The notes: generated by a model not told the origin, from the letters alone. A DNA stretch of 64,000 nucleotides from Sphingopyxis panaciterrae (GCF_011762125.1 NZ_JAASQN010000001.1:62001-126000); one strand, 5' to 3'. Shown: positions 1-11,052, counted from the stretch's first letter. Program-made: numbers and translations.

Positions 1-1
1 G

Positions 2-2083
<2,082 letters not shown>

Positions 2084-2213
2084 TGCCGTCGCCCCCGTCT
2101 TGCGCGGGGACGACGGTTAACCGGTCGGGACGCGCCTGTCCGATAATGAAACGGTCGCGCAATTAACCAGCCTTGGACACGACTGGCGCCGCCGAAGCCG
2201 CTATAAGCCTTTC

Positions 2214-3173
2214 ATGGCACAATCTCTTTTTCGTCGGCCCTTGCTGCCGCTGCTCGCCCTCCCGCTGTTTTTCGCGCCCGCGCCGCTTCCGGCGCAGTCG
2301 GGTAGCGGACCTTATGTCGTCGCCGAATCGGGCCGCGCCTTTGGGCGGTTACAGGATGCGGTCGATGCGATCGGCGAGGGGGGCGGCACGATCCGCATCG
2401 CCCCCGGCTATCACCGCGACTGCGCGATCCAGACCGCCGGGCGCATCGCCTTCGTCGCCGCCGAGCCTGGCCGCGCGATCTTCGACGGCGTGACCTGCGA
2501 GGGGAAGGCGGCACTGGTGCTGCGCGGCGACGGCGCCAAGGTTGACGGCATCGTGTTCCAGAACATGCGCGTGCCCGACGGCAATGGCGCCGGCGTCCGT
2601 CTCGAACGGAGCAACCTCGATGTCGTCAACAGCCTGTTCCGGAACAGCGAAGAGGGCATCTTGACCGGCGACGATGCGGGCGCGGCGCTGACCATCGACC
2701 GCTCGACCTTCTCGCGCCTCGGCCGCTGCGACCGCGGGCTGAGCTGCGCGCACAGCGTCTACACCGGCGTCTACGGCCGCGTCGCCGTCACCCGCTCACG
2801 CTTCGAAAAGGGCAGCGGCGGCCATTATCTGAAGACGCGGGGCGTCCAGGTCGACATCGCTGACAACAGCTTCGACGATACGCAGGGTCAGGCGACCAAC
2901 TATATGATCGACCTGCCGTCGGGTTCGACCGGACGGATCGCGAACAATTTGATCATCCAGGGCCGCGACAAGGAAAATCATTCGGCGCTGATCGCGATCG
3001 CCGCCGAGGAACGCAAGAATCCGTCGCGCGGCCTGTCGATCACCGGCAATCGCGCCAGCCTGCCCGCCGAACTGTCCGGAAAGACGGTGTTTATCGCCGA
3101 CTGGAGCGGCGAAGCGCTGGCGATCGGTCCCAACGAACTCGGCGCGGGGCTGGCGAAGTTCGAGAAGCGGTAG
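2214..3173 (+). CDS. Secreted right-handed parallel beta-helix protein
   Basis: A 319-residue protein with an N-terminal signal peptide (hydrophobic LLPLLALPLFFAPAPLPAQ, probable cleavage near residue 28). The mature part reads like a pectate-lyase-type beta-helix: repeated short strands with GIVFQNMRV, VVNSLFRNSEEGI, LTIDRSTFSRL, RVAVTRSRFEKG, VQVDIADNSFDD and RIANNLIIQGRD at regular spacing. Proteins of this fold often bind or cleave polysaccharides, but no catalytic residues of a named lyase family were recognised, so the substrate is unknown. It is a single gene: metH ends 130 bp upstream and a repeat follows. The start gives an intact signal peptide. Confidence 0.8.
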   Translation: MAQSLFRRPLLPLLALPLFFAPAPLPAQSGSGPYVVAESGRAFGRLQDAVDAIGEGGGTIRIAPGYHRDCAIQTAGRIAFVAAEPGRAIFDGVTCEGKAALVLRGDGAKVDGIVFQNMRVPDGNGAGVRLERSNLDVVNSLFRNSEEGILTGDDAGAALTIDRSTFSRLGRCDRGLSCAHSVYTGVYGRVAVTRSRFEKGSGGHYLKTRGVQVDIADNSFDDTQGQATNYMIDLPSGSTGRIANNLIIQGRDKENHSALIAIAAEERKNPSRGLSITGNRASLPAELSGKTVFIADWSGEALAIGPNELGAGLAKFEKR

Positions 3174-3200
3174 GTTTCGTCAAAACCCATAAAATACGGC

Positions 3201-3282
3201 GTGTCCCCGCGAAGGCGGGGACCCATCTCCGGCCGGTTCAAAATAGCACCGACCGGAGCTGGGCTCCCGCCTCCGCGGGAGC
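3201..3282. repeat. Intergenic palindromic repeat, family B variant
   Basis: Two hairpins, GTCCCCGCGAAGGCGGGGAC and GCTCCCGCCTCCGCGGGAGC, flank an imperfectly complementary centre containing CCGGCCGGT and ACCGACCGG. It resembles the four better-conserved family B copies in the window but uses a diverged core. It sits between the convergent beta-helix and YbjN genes and could act as a bidirectional transcript end. Confidence 0.7.
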
Positions 3283-3310
3283 ACGCTGCTTTTCAATTGA
3301 TGCTGAGGCT

Positions 3311-3817
3311 TCAGGCCTCGCCGCGCGTTTCAATGAGCGATGCGGCGAGCGCTTCGGCGGGGCTCTTGCCGCCCCACAGCACGAACTGGAACACCGGGTA
3401 AAAGCGCTCGCATTCGTCGATCGCGCTTTCGATCAGCGTCTCGGTCAGGTCGAGCGGCAGCGAGGCATCGCCGCCGATCAGCATCCCGTGGCGGAACAGG
3501 ATCGTGCCGCTGTTCGACCACAGCTCGAAATGGCCGAGCCACAATTGTTCGTTGATCAGCGCCAGCGCCTCATGGGCGACGGCGCGCTTGTCCTCGACGA
3601 CGCGGATGTCGGGGAAGGCGAGCAGCTGGATGACGCCGTCGTCGGCGCGCCACACCGCGCGCAGTTCGTAGGTCGTCCAGCTGCCCTGCGCGGTCGCGAC
3701 GATCTCATCCTCGCCGACCATTTCGTGCGGCCAGTCGTGCGCGGCGAAATAGGACGCCAGCATCTCCATCGGCGCCGCTTCCTGATTGTCGTCGTCGTCG
3801 TAAATATCGTCGCTCAT
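3311..3817 (-). CDS. YbjN domain-containing protein
   Basis: A 168-residue soluble protein with an acidic N-terminus (DDIYDDDDN), then the YbjN fold: MLASYFAAHDWPHE, a central beta-rich stretch (TYELRAVWRADDGVIQLLAF) and a helical second half with a GHFELWSNSGTILFRHGM strand pair typical of the type III secretion chaperone-like YbjN family. The family is widespread in alphaproteobacteria and its biochemical role is poorly known; E. coli YbjN affects motility and stress responses. It is monocistronic and convergent with the beta-helix gene. Confidence 0.85.
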   Translation of the reverse strand: MSDDIYDDDDNQEAAPMEMLASYFAAHDWPHEMVGEDEIVATAQGSWTTYELRAVWRADDGVIQLLAFPDIRVVEDKRAVAHEALALINEQLWLGHFELWSNSGTILFRHGMLIGGDASLPLDLTETLIESAIDECERFYPVFQFVLWGGKSPAEALAASLIETRGEA

Positions 3818-3865
3818 GCGGGGGCTTTAGCGGGTGTTGCCGAAAGTAGCGAGTCTGCACATACC

Positions 3866-3943
3866 CGTCGCCCCCGCGAAGGCGGGGGCCGCCATCGGCC
3901 TGGCGCAAGGTTGCCAGCGGCCCCCGCCTTCGCGGGGGCGACG
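3866..3943. repeat. Intergenic palindromic repeat, family B
   Basis: Long inverted repeat CGTCGCCCCCGCGAAGGC ... GCCTTCGCGGGGGCGACG around a conserved asymmetric core containing GCGCAAGGTTGCCAGCGG. It lies one base from the ubiK stop codon. The same unit recurs near 22.35, 49.19 and 61.62 kb. Confidence 0.9.
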
Positions 3944-3944
3944 A

Positions 3945-4241
3945 TCATTTTTTGGGGGTGGCCCTGGGTTTCGCCGCCGCCTTCGGTGCGGCGGCAGGCT
4001 TCGCTGCGCCTTCCAGCTTGTCGAGCCGCGCCTTCAGCGCTTCGGCTTCGGCGCGCGCTTTCGCGGCCATTTCCTTCACCGCCTCGAATTCCTCGCGGCT
4101 GACGAAATCCATCCGGCCGATCCATTCCTTGGCGCGCTCGCGCATCGCGGACTCGGCCTCGCGGCCGGCACCGGCGACGGTTCCGGCGACGCCGTTCACC
4201 ATCTTGGCCAGATCGTCGAAAAAGCGGTTTTCGCTCTGCAT
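3945..4241 (-). CDS. ubiK: UbiK-type accessory factor (BMFP family)
   Basis: A small 98-residue coiled-coil protein. The N-terminus (RFFDDLAKMVNGVAG) and the central FVSREEFEAVKEMAAKARAEAEALKARLDKLE are the hallmarks of the BMFP/UbiK family, which assists aerobic ubiquinone assembly and binds lipids. The C-terminus is an Ala/Lys/Pro-rich tail (AAPKAAAKPRATPKK), a low-complexity end common in sphingomonad homologues. The family assignment is firm; the ubiquinone role rests on work in Enterobacteria. It lies 39 bp downstream of tspO on the same strand, so the two may be co-transcribed. Confidence 0.85.
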   Translation of the reverse strand: MQSENRFFDDLAKMVNGVAGTVAGAGREAESAMRERAKEWIGRMDFVSREEFEAVKEMAAKARAEAEALKARLDKLEGAAKPAAAPKAAAKPRATPKK

Positions 4242-4280
4242 TTCAAATTCCTTCGTCGGGCATATAGCCCCTTGCCGGTG

Positions 4281-4829
4281 CTATATCTGGGTGCTCGCGG
4301 CGTGCGGGACAAGGGTTTCGGCGTCGGGATTGCGCTGGTCGATCTGGAAATTGAGCAGCGCGGCGAATCCCAGCCATACGATATAGGGGACCAGCAGCCA
4401 CGCCGCGGCCTTGCGGATCGGCGCGAAGGCAAAGGCGGTGGCGATCGTCACCATCAGGATGAAGATGATCAGGTAAAGCGCCGTCGTCACCTGATGCTGG
4501 GCGAAGAAGAGCGGCGACCAGGCGAAATTGGCGGCGAGCTGGACGAAGAAGAGCAGCAATGCGAAGCCGCGCCCTTTTGCGCCGCGCGCATGGAGCACCA
4601 TGGCGAGCGACAGGCCAAGGCAGATATAGAGGATCGGCCAGACGGTGCCGAACACCCAGCCCGCAGGGGTGATCGGGGGCAGGTCGAGCGCATCGAACCA
4701 GCGATTGCCATAGCCGCTGTTCGAAAGCAGTCCCGACAGGCTGCCGACGAGGAGGATCGCCGGGACGGTAACCAGCGCCCAGCGCGTATAGGACATGCGC
4801 AGCTGACTCGCTGTGGCGATTTCACTCAT
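4281..4829 (-). CDS. tspO: TspO/MBR family tryptophan-rich sensory protein
   Basis: A 182-residue membrane protein with five predicted transmembrane helices. Family landmarks are visible: SNSGYGNRWFDALDLPPITPAGWVFGTVW (the loop after helix 1 with conserved Pro and Trp), the FAWSPLFF helix and the W-L-G-F-A-A-L-L-N-F end of helix 5. TspO binds porphyrins; in photosynthetic alphaproteobacteria it modulates tetrapyrrole-dependent gene expression and in others it takes part in stress responses. An extra N-terminal ~15 residues precede helix 1. It is followed closely by ubiK on the same strand. Confidence 0.92.
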   Translation of the reverse strand: MSEIATASQLRMSYTRWALVTVPAILLVGSLSGLLSNSGYGNRWFDALDLPPITPAGWVFGTVWPILYICLGLSLAMVLHARGAKGRGFALLLFFVQLAANFAWSPLFFAQHQVTTALYLIIFILMVTIATAFAFAPIRKAAAWLLVPYIVWLGFAALLNFQIDQRNPDAETLVPHAASTQI

Positions 4830-4955
4830 CGACGCGACCCCACCATTTTTATGATTCCCACCGGTGCAGGTGTTGCGGCTGGCGGGCCCAGCGTCAAGCC
4901 GCAGCTTTTATGTGTGATGACGTAGTTTGGACCGGAGAGGCTCAATTACCTCGCT

Positions 4956-5029
4956 CGTCACCCCGGACTTGATCCGGGGTCCCGCTTTCCCGTCGTTTAG
5001 CGGGACCCCGGATCAAGTCCGGGGTGACG
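4956..5029. repeat. Intergenic palindromic repeat, family A
   Basis: Inverted repeat starting CGTCACCCCGGACTTGATCC and ending GGATCAAGTCCGGGGTGACG, with nested hairpins (CCCCGGACTTGATCCGGGG and its partner). It is located between divergent/convergent gene ends of tspO and tlyA. Further copies lie near 19.6, 27.1, 47.3 and 55.8 kb. Confidence 0.92.
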
Positions 5030-5041
5030 GAGAATGGGAAA

Positions 5042-5791
5042 TCAGCCCTTAGGTGCCATCATTTTTATGGCGGCGACCAGGAATTCGACATTGCCTTCCG
5101 GCCCGGTGATCGGGCTTTCGACCAGGTCGGCGACCCGCCAGCCTTCACCCTCCAGCCAGTCGCGCGCCGCGTCGCACACGCGCGCGTGCACCGCGGCGTC
5201 ACGCACGACGCCCTTTTTGCCGACCTCATGCCGTTCGGCCTCGAACTGCGGCTTGATCAGCGCGACCATCCGCGCGCCGTCCTTTGCGAAGGACATCGGC
5301 ACCGGCAGCACTTTCGCCAGCGCGATGAAGCTCGCGTCGCAGACGATCAGGTCGACGGGTTCGGGGATGTGGGCCGCGGTCAGGATGCGCGCGCTCGTTT
5401 GTTCGTGGACGATGACGCGTTCGTCCTGCCGCAGTTTCCACGCGAGCTGGTTGGTCCCCGAATCGACGGCATAAACACGCGCCGCGCCGCGGCTCAGCAA
5501 CACGTCGGTAAAGCCCCCCGTCGACGATCCGACGTCGATCGCGACCGCGCCTGTGACGTCCCAGTCGAGGTGACTTAGCGCATGATCGAGCTTGATTCCG
5601 CCGCGCGACACCCAGGGATGGTCGCGCCCCTTGACGCTGATCTCGGCATCCGCTGCGACCTGCTGTCCCGCCTTGTCGATCTTGCGGTCGCCGACGAAGG
5701 CCAGCCCGGCGAGGATCAGCGCCTGCGCACGCGTCCGGCTTTCGGCGAGCCCGCGGTCGACGAGCAACTGGTCGGCGCGCTGTTTCGCCAT
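5042..5791 (-). CDS. tlyA: TlyA-type rRNA (cytidine-2'-O)-methyltransferase / hemolysin-A-like
   Basis: A 249-residue RNA methyltransferase. The N-terminal ~60 residues form an S4 RNA-binding domain (RADQLLVDRGLAESRTRAQALILAG), followed by an FtsJ-like Rossmann methyltransferase with the SAM motif DVGSSTGGFTDVLL, YAVDSGTNQLAWKL, and the catalytic-core strands LIVCDASFI and ALIKPQFE. TlyA methylates 23S (and in some species 16S) rRNA. An in-frame ATG 36 bases further upstream exists, but the chosen ATG at 5791 begins the S4 domain in the usual way. A palindromic repeat lies directly upstream of it. Confidence 0.92.
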   Translation of the reverse strand: MAKQRADQLLVDRGLAESRTRAQALILAGLAFVGDRKIDKAGQQVAADAEISVKGRDHPWVSRGGIKLDHALSHLDWDVTGAVAIDVGSSTGGFTDVLLSRGAARVYAVDSGTNQLAWKLRQDERVIVHEQTSARILTAAHIPEPVDLIVCDASFIALAKVLPVPMSFAKDGARMVALIKPQFEAERHEVGKKGVVRDAAVHARVCDAARDWLEGEGWRVADLVESPITGPEGNVEFLVAAIKMMAPKG

Positions 5792-5802
5792 TATTTTTCC
5801 TC

Positions 5803-5878
5803 CGTCATTGCGAGCGGAGCGAAGCAATCCAGGGTCGCGTACCCCGCCCTGGATTGCTTCGCTTCGCTCGCAATGACG
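5803..5878. repeat. Intergenic palindromic repeat, family C
   Basis: Inverted repeat CGTCATTGCGAGCGGAGCGA ... TCGCTTCGCTCGCAATGACG with inner arms AAGCAATCCAGGG / CCCTGGATTGCTT. It is a well-known style of dispersed alphaproteobacterial repeat. It is the only copy in the window and sits between dsbD and tlyA, 11 bp upstream of the tlyA start. Confidence 0.9.
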
Positions 5879-5891
5879 AAAAGGGAGGAGA

Positions 5892-7820
5892 TCATTTTGC
5901 TTTCGCCTTGCCGGTAAGCAGCCCCGGGGTCAGGATCTGCGGCAGGATTTCGGGCTGCGCCGCGCCCGGCGCATACCAGAGGTAAAGCGGCACGCTATTG
6001 CGGCCATGCTCCGCAAGGGTGCGGGTGATGGCCGGGTCGCCGTTCGTCCAGTCGCCGACGAGGGTGACGACGCCCTTCTTCCGGAAGGCCTCCTGCACGG
6101 CTTCGCGATCGATCGCACCCGCCTCGTTCGCCTTGCACGACAGGCACCAGTCGGCGGTGAAATAGACGAACACGGGCTTGCCCGAAGCGCGCGCCTTGGC
6201 GAGCGCGGCGGGAGAGAAGCTGTCCGCCGAAGCAGATGTTTGCGCGCCGCGTTCGGGCCATCCGCCATCCATTTGCCGCCATAGCAGAACGGCCAGCGCC
6301 AGCGCGGTCAGCGCCATCGGCAGCGCCATCCATTTGCGGAAGCGGACCATCCATGGTCCCGGCTTGGGCAGCCGGTTGCGCAGTGCCGGAACAAAGCCGA
6401 CGGCAAGGAAGGGAAGCGCGATGCCGAGGCCCAGCCCGCCGAAGACCGGCAGCGCGGCCCATGCAGGCAGGACCAGCGTGGCGCCGAGTGCTGCGCCGAG
6501 CAGTGGTCCGCTGCATGGCGTCGCGACGAAAGCGGCGAGCGCCCCGGTCCAGAAACCGCCCGCCGCGCCGCCCTGGCTCGCAAGCTTCTGCCCGCCGCCG
6601 AACGACGGCAGTTCATAGGCCCCGGCAAGGTTGAGCGTGATCGCAATAGCCAGCAGCAACAGCAGGAAAACGCTTGCCGGATGCTGCAATTGAAACGCCC
6701 AGCCGATCTGTTCGCCCGCAGCGCGCAGCGCGAGCAGTGCTGCTCCAAGCAGCAAGGTGGTGACGATCGCGCCTGCGGTATAGGCCGCCGCTTCGACTTT
6801 CGCTTCGCGCGCATCGCCCCCCGCGCGGACGAGGCTGAGCGCCTTCAGACTCAATATCGGAAAGACGCAGGGCATCAGGTTGAGGATCAGCCCGCCGAGA
6901 ATCGCGCCGCCGAGCGCGGTCCAGAACAGGGCGATGTCGATCCCGCCGGTGCCGTCCGCGATGGCCTTGCCCGCGGCGGGGACGGCGCCGGGGTCGAGTT
7001 GCAGCGAAAGGCCGCGTCCGGCGCCGAGCTTCAGCAGCGCCGCGACCGGACCGGCGGCTTCGCCCTTGGACCGCGTTTCGATGATGATATGGTTGCCGTT
7101 GCGGCTGAAATTCTGGGGCGCCGGATAATCGACCAGATTCTGCGTTTCGACGAAAAGATGTGGGGCGTCGATCGCGGTGCTTGCGGGCAGCGGAATGGCA
7201 AAGCGCACCATATCGCCGCGCCGCTCCCATGCGCCATGGCGGTCGAGCGGCTGCGGCAGCAGCGCACGCCAGCCATCGAAGCGCGCGCGCGAGGCGGCGG
7301 AGATGCTTCCGTCGCCTGCTTTCATGGCGACCGATATCACCGCCTTTTCGGGCACGCACACCTTGTCGGTGCAGGCCAGCCAGTTGGCGACGCCTAACAA
7401 GGTGAGGTCGGTGCCGGGGGCAATGCGCTTGTCGATGCGGACGTCAGCGAGCAGCGCATAGGGATGCTCATAGACATGGTTCATCATGCCGAACAGGATC
7501 AGCGCGTCGGGGACGGGATAGCGAAACGGTTCGACGGTGACGCCTTCGGGCGCGTTCCATTCGACCTGCAGGCCGAAGCCAGCGTCGCCGCCGTTCGACC
7601 AATAGCCGTGCCAGCTCTTTTCCGGCGTCATCGTCAGTGCCAGCGTCGTCGTGCCACCGGAAGCCGGTGCCGCCGTCTCCGCAATCAGCTTCGGTGCAAT
7701 ATGCGTCTGCCCGGCGGCCGCAGGGGCTGGCGCAAGCACGGCAAGCGCCAGCAAGGCCAGCGCGGCGCGCCACAGCCTTGTCACAAATCCGTCGCTCCTG
7801 CGATCCATGCCCGTCCTCAA
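5892..7820 (-). CDS. dsbD: DsbD/ScsB-like protein-disulfide reductase
   Basis: Transfers electrons from cytoplasmic thioredoxin across the inner membrane to periplasmic thiol partners. Domains in the 642-residue product: signal peptide (residues ~15-37), a large periplasmic DsbD-N/ScsB-like domain carrying the Cys pair WLAC-TDKVC (about 150 and 155), an eight-helix transporter core with its two redox cysteines in LMPCVFPILS (~318) and ATPCSGPLLG (~440), then a C-terminal thioredoxin domain with WCLSC (~556-560). All three redox centres are present, so the relay looks intact. The long N-terminal domain is closer to ScsB than to E. coli DsbD. The start is uncertain: Met 5 (7808) would also keep the signal peptide. 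Divergent from the phosphatase gene. Confidence 0.92.
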   Translation of the reverse strand: MRTGMDRRSDGFVTRLWRAALALLALAVLAPAPAAAGQTHIAPKLIAETAAPASGGTTTLALTMTPEKSWHGYWSNGGDAGFGLQVEWNAPEGVTVEPFRYPVPDALILFGMMNHVYEHPYALLADVRIDKRIAPGTDLTLLGVANWLACTDKVCVPEKAVISVAMKAGDGSISAASRARFDGWRALLPQPLDRHGAWERRGDMVRFAIPLPASTAIDAPHLFVETQNLVDYPAPQNFSRNGNHIIIETRSKGEAAGPVAALLKLGAGRGLSLQLDPGAVPAAGKAIADGTGGIDIALFWTALGGAILGGLILNLMPCVFPILSLKALSLVRAGGDAREAKVEAAAYTAGAIVTTLLLGAALLALRAAGEQIGWAFQLQHPASVFLLLLLAIAITLNLAGAYELPSFGGGQKLASQGGAAGGFWTGALAAFVATPCSGPLLGAALGATLVLPAWAALPVFGGLGLGIALPFLAVGFVPALRNRLPKPGPWMVRFRKWMALPMALTALALAVLLWRQMDGGWPERGAQTSASADSFSPAALAKARASGKPVFVYFTADWCLSCKANEAGAIDREAVQEAFRKKGVVTLVGDWTNGDPAITRTLAEHGRNSVPLYLWYAPGAAQPEILPQILTPGLLTGKAKAK

Positions 7821-7916
7821 GGGAATCCGGCCCTCCTGCTATCGTTCGAGGCTTGCCATATAGGCGGCTTTCGTCGAGAGGACAGCCCGCGCTGGGGGGA
7901 TTTGACCTTGATCCCG

Positions 7917-9602
7917 ATGGAGACGCCGCCCGTGAAGCTGAAATATCTGACCACCGCTCTTGCCGCTGCTCTTTGTATCACCGGGACGGGCACCGGGTTT
8001 GCGCAGGATTCGGCGCCGTCGGTCGCAAAGGTCACCGCCGCGACGCCGCCGCCCAAGCTTATCGTCATGATCGCGGTCGACCAGTTCTCGGCCGACCTGT
8101 TTGCGCAATATCGCGGTCATTTCACCGGCGGCCTCGCGCGGCTGGTGTCGGGCGCCGTCTTTCCCTCCGGCTATCAGTCGCATGGTGCCACCGAAACCTG
8201 CCCGGGCCATTCGACGATCCTGACCGGCAATCATCCGGCGCACACCGGAATCATCGCCAATAATTATTTCGACCTGACGGCGGCGCGCGAGGACAAGCGC
8301 CTCTATTGCGCCGAGGACGAAACGGTCGCCGGCACCAGTTCGGGCAGCGGCAAATATGCGCCATCGGTCAATCACCTGCTGGTACCGACGCTCGGCGACC
8401 TGATGAAGGCGCGCGATCCGAAGGCGCAGGTCGTGTCGGTCGCGGGCAAGGATCGCGCCGCGATCATGATGGGCGGCCGCAAGGCCGACGAACTGGTGTG
8501 GCTCGCCCCCACCGGCCTCACCAGCTATCGCGGCACACTGCTGTCGCCGACGGCGACGCAGGCCGGCACCGCGATTGCCGCCGCGATCGCCCAGCCGCGT
8601 CCGGGCCTGCCGCTTCCGGCCGACTGCACCGCGCAGGATATCGGGATCCCGGTTGGCGACAGGGTGCTCGGGAACGGCCGGCTCGCGCGCGATGGCGGCG
8701 ATTTCCGGGGCTTCATGGCGTCGCCCGAGGCTGATGGTGCAGTGCTCGCTGCCGGCGCCGCGCTCCGCCAGGCGCGCAAGCTTGGCGAAGGTCCGGCGAC
8801 CGACCTGCTGATCCTCGGCCTCTCCGCGACGGACTATGTCGGGCACAACTCCGGCACAGAAGGCACCGAAATGTGCCTGCAGATGATGGGTCTCGACCGC
8901 GAACTCGGCGATTTCTTCGCGCGCCTCGACGCGACGGGGATCGATTATGCGGTGGCGCTCACTGCCGATCATGGCGGGCACGACATTCCCGAACGCAATC
9001 GCCAGAACGGCTGGCCCGCAGCTGAACGCGTCGATGCGGCGCTCGATCCCGATGCGGTGGCCAAGGTGGTCGCCGACAAGCTCGGCCTGCCGCAGCCTTT
9101 GCTCTACAGCGATGGTCCCTTCGGCGACATGTATCTGGCAAAAACGCTCACCGCGGCGCAGCGCAAGGCCGCAATGGCCGAGTTCATCAACCGCTTTCGC
9201 GCCTTTCCGCAGGTCGAGGCGGTGGTGACCGGCGAGGAGCTGGCCGCACGGCCGATCTCGAAACAGGCACCCGATGTCTGGAGCATGCTGGACAAGCTGC
9301 GCGCTTCCTATAATCCGCAGCGCTCGGGCGATTTCATCGTCGTGCTGAAGCCGCGCGTCACGCCGATCGCCGATACCAGCCGCGGTTATGTCGCGACGCA
9401 TGGATCGGTGTGGGATTATGACCGGCGGGTGCCGATGCTTTTCTGGCGCAAGGGACTGGCCGGTTTCGAACAGCCCAACGCCGTGATGACGGTCGATATC
9501 CTGCCGACTCTGGCGTCGCTGATCGGCCTGACGTTGGACGCGAACAAGATTGACGGACGCTGCCTCGACCTGCTTTCGGGCCCCGAAAGCAGTTGCAGAT
9601 AA
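7917..9602 (+). CDS. PafA-like secreted alkaline phosphatase/phosphodiesterase
   Basis: Hydrolyses phosphate esters in the periplasm with two bound zinc ions. A signal peptide (KLKYLTTALAAALCITGTGTGFAQ) precedes a domain of the nucleotide pyrophosphatase/alkaline phosphatase superfamily. Visible metal ligands and catalytic residues: AVDQF (first Asp), the Thr nucleophile region ATETCPGHST (T92/T94), DYVGHNSG (Asp/His), TADHGGHD (Asp/His) and the late ATHGS His. GKDR matches the Lys-x-Arg pair that binds phosphate in PafA, favouring a monoesterase of the PafA type. The frame stays open further upstream into the dsbD gene; ATG 7917 or GTG 7932 give a proper signal peptide. Confidence 0.88.
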   Translation: METPPVKLKYLTTALAAALCITGTGTGFAQDSAPSVAKVTAATPPPKLIVMIAVDQFSADLFAQYRGHFTGGLARLVSGAVFPSGYQSHGATETCPGHSTILTGNHPAHTGIIANNYFDLTAAREDKRLYCAEDETVAGTSSGSGKYAPSVNHLLVPTLGDLMKARDPKAQVVSVAGKDRAAIMMGGRKADELVWLAPTGLTSYRGTLLSPTATQAGTAIAAAIAQPRPGLPLPADCTAQDIGIPVGDRVLGNGRLARDGGDFRGFMASPEADGAVLAAGAALRQARKLGEGPATDLLILGLSATDYVGHNSGTEGTEMCLQMMGLDRELGDFFARLDATGIDYAVALTADHGGHDIPERNRQNGWPAAERVDAALDPDAVAKVVADKLGLPQPLLYSDGPFGDMYLAKTLTAAQRKAAMAEFINRFRAFPQVEAVVTGEELAARPISKQAPDVWSMLDKLRASYNPQRSGDFIVVLKPRVTPIADTSRGYVATHGSVWDYDRRVPMLFWRKGLAGFEQPNAVMTVDILPTLASLIGLTLDANKIDGRCLDLLSGPESSCR

Positions 9603-9633
9603 TATAGAAGACGCAGAAAAGAAGACAGGGACT

Positions 9634-10464
9634 ATGGCGAAGACATTGCAGAAATTTTCGGGCCGCGTGCTGCTGGTGGGATGCGGCAACATGGCTGGCG
9701 CGATGCTCGATCGCTGGCTTGCCGAAGGGCTCGATCCGGCGCAGGTCGCGATCGTTGATCCGTTCGCAGTGCCGCGCGAAGGGATTGCGCATTTCGCATC
9801 GCTCGCCGACTGGATCGGTCAGGATGGTGGCGCGGAATGGGTGATGCTGGGCATGAAGCCGCAGCAGCTCGGCGACGTCGCCAGCGATCTGGCGCCCGTG
9901 GTCCGGGGTGATACGCACCTGCTTTCGATCCTCGCGGGCGTGTCACTCGCCGATCTTTCCGCGCGTTTCCCCGATGCGCGGGCGCAGGTGCGCATTCTGC
10001 CCAACCTCGCCGCGCGGATCGGCGCGGGGGTGTCGGCGGTGGCCAGCCTTGGCGACGCCGATGATGCCGCGGTTACGTCGTTGCTGAAGCCGCTCGGGAC
10101 GGTCGTGGCGCTCGCCGACGATGGGACGATGGATCTGGTCACCGCTTTCACCGGCAGCGGCCCCGCCTTCGTTTTCCGGCTGATCGAATCCTATGCGGCT
10201 GCAGGCGAACGGCTTGGTCTGTCGGCCGACGATGCGTTGCGGCTGGCCACCGCGACGTTCGGCGGCTCGACCGCGCTGCTCGACGGCAGCGGCGAAAAGC
10301 CGGGCGTGCTCGTGGCGCAGGTCGCGAGCAAGGGCGGCACGACGCAGGCCGGGCTCGATGTGCTTGACGAAGGCGGCCAGCTTGTGGCGTTGATGACCAA
10401 CGTGCTGCGCGCGGCGCGCGATCGCGGGCGCGAACTCGCCGATATCGCGCGCGGCGGCAACTAA
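9634..10464 (+). CDS. proC: Pyrroline-5-carboxylate reductase
   Basis: Last step of proline synthesis: NAD(P)H-dependent reduction of 1-pyrroline-5-carboxylate. The 276-residue protein starts with the Rossmann motif LLVGCGNMAGAM; it has VMLGMKPQQL, ILPNLAARIGAG and the dimerisation/active-site block TAFTGSGPAFVFRLIESYAAAGERLGL, then VASKGGTTQAGLDVL, the P5CR signature. The ATG at 9634 gives the usual family start; an upstream in-frame ATG lies inside the phosphatase gene. Its stop codon overlaps the stop of the convergent MarR gene (CTAA). Confidence 0.95.
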   Translation: MAKTLQKFSGRVLLVGCGNMAGAMLDRWLAEGLDPAQVAIVDPFAVPREGIAHFASLADWIGQDGGAEWVMLGMKPQQLGDVASDLAPVVRGDTHLLSILAGVSLADLSARFPDARAQVRILPNLAARIGAGVSAVASLGDADDAAVTSLLKPLGTVVALADDGTMDLVTAFTGSGPAFVFRLIESYAAAGERLGLSADDALRLATATFGGSTALLDGSGEKPGVLVAQVASKGGTTQAGLDVLDEGGQLVALMTNVLRAARDRGRELADIARGGN

Positions 10465-10973
10465 CCGGTCTCGCGGCCAAGCGCCGCGATGCGGCTGCGC
10501 TCGCGCGGCGGGACCAGCGCTTCGCTGACCTGCCAGAAACCCGTGACCGCCTGTTGTCCGGCGTGGGTATAGGCGCGGCTCATCGTGTCGCGCAGCAGGG
10601 TGAAGACTGATTTTTCGAGCGAACGCCCGGCTTCGGTCAGCCGCAATTCCTTTTGCCGCCGGTCGCGATTGCCCGGGCGGGTCGTCAGCATGTCGCGCGC
10701 TTCCAGTTCCTTCACCACGCGCCCCAATGACTGTTTGGTGATGCCAAGCAAGGTCAGCAGGTTGGTGATCGTCAGTCCGGGCTGGCGCGCGATGAAATAG
10801 AGCGCGCGGTAATGCGCCCGGCCAAGGCCTTGCTCGGCCAGCCGCGCGTCGATCGCGCGCCACAGCGCGCCATGGGCGAAAAACAGATATTCGATTCCGC
10901 GGCGCACCTCGTCCTCGCGCAAGAAAAGGGCAGAGGCAGCGGGAACTTGTGAAAGAAAATTTTCATCCGGCAT
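10461..10973 (-). CDS. MarR family transcriptional regulator
   Basis: A 170-residue winged-helix regulator. It shows the MarR layout: N-terminal dimerisation helix (EVRRGIEYLFFAHGALWRAIDARLAEQGLGRAHYRALYFIARQPGLT), recognition helix region NLLTLLGITKQSLGRVVKELEARDML, the wing TTRPGNRDRRQKELRLTEAGR, and C-terminal dimer helices. The ligand is unknown. It is divergent from ilvE with ~80 bp between them, so autoregulation and control of ilvE are both possible. The ATG at 10973 was preferred over one 51 bases upstream because the family N-terminus follows directly. Its 3' end overlaps proC by four bases. Confidence 0.9.
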   Translation of the reverse strand: MPDENFLSQVPAASALFLREDEVRRGIEYLFFAHGALWRAIDARLAEQGLGRAHYRALYFIARQPGLTITNLLTLLGITKQSLGRVVKELEARDMLTTRPGNRDRRQKELRLTEAGRSLEKSVFTLLRDTMSRAYTHAGQQAVTGFWQVSEALVPPRERSRIAALGRETG

Positions 10974-11052
10974 AGTCGCTACCGTTGCGCGCGGGGCTGC
11001 GCTTTGGCAAGAGGCGCGCACCAATCAACCCCAGCCAACAGGTATTTACGCC

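Noticed and set aside
4956..5029. CRISPR-like repeat
   Set aside because: Family A and B elements are single palindromes separated by kilobases with gene-end positions, not arrays with regular spacers, and no cas gene is present.
7839..9692. 617-codon open frame on the minus strand
   Set aside because: Antisense to the PafA-like phosphatase whose metal-binding motifs are intact; no recognisable domain.
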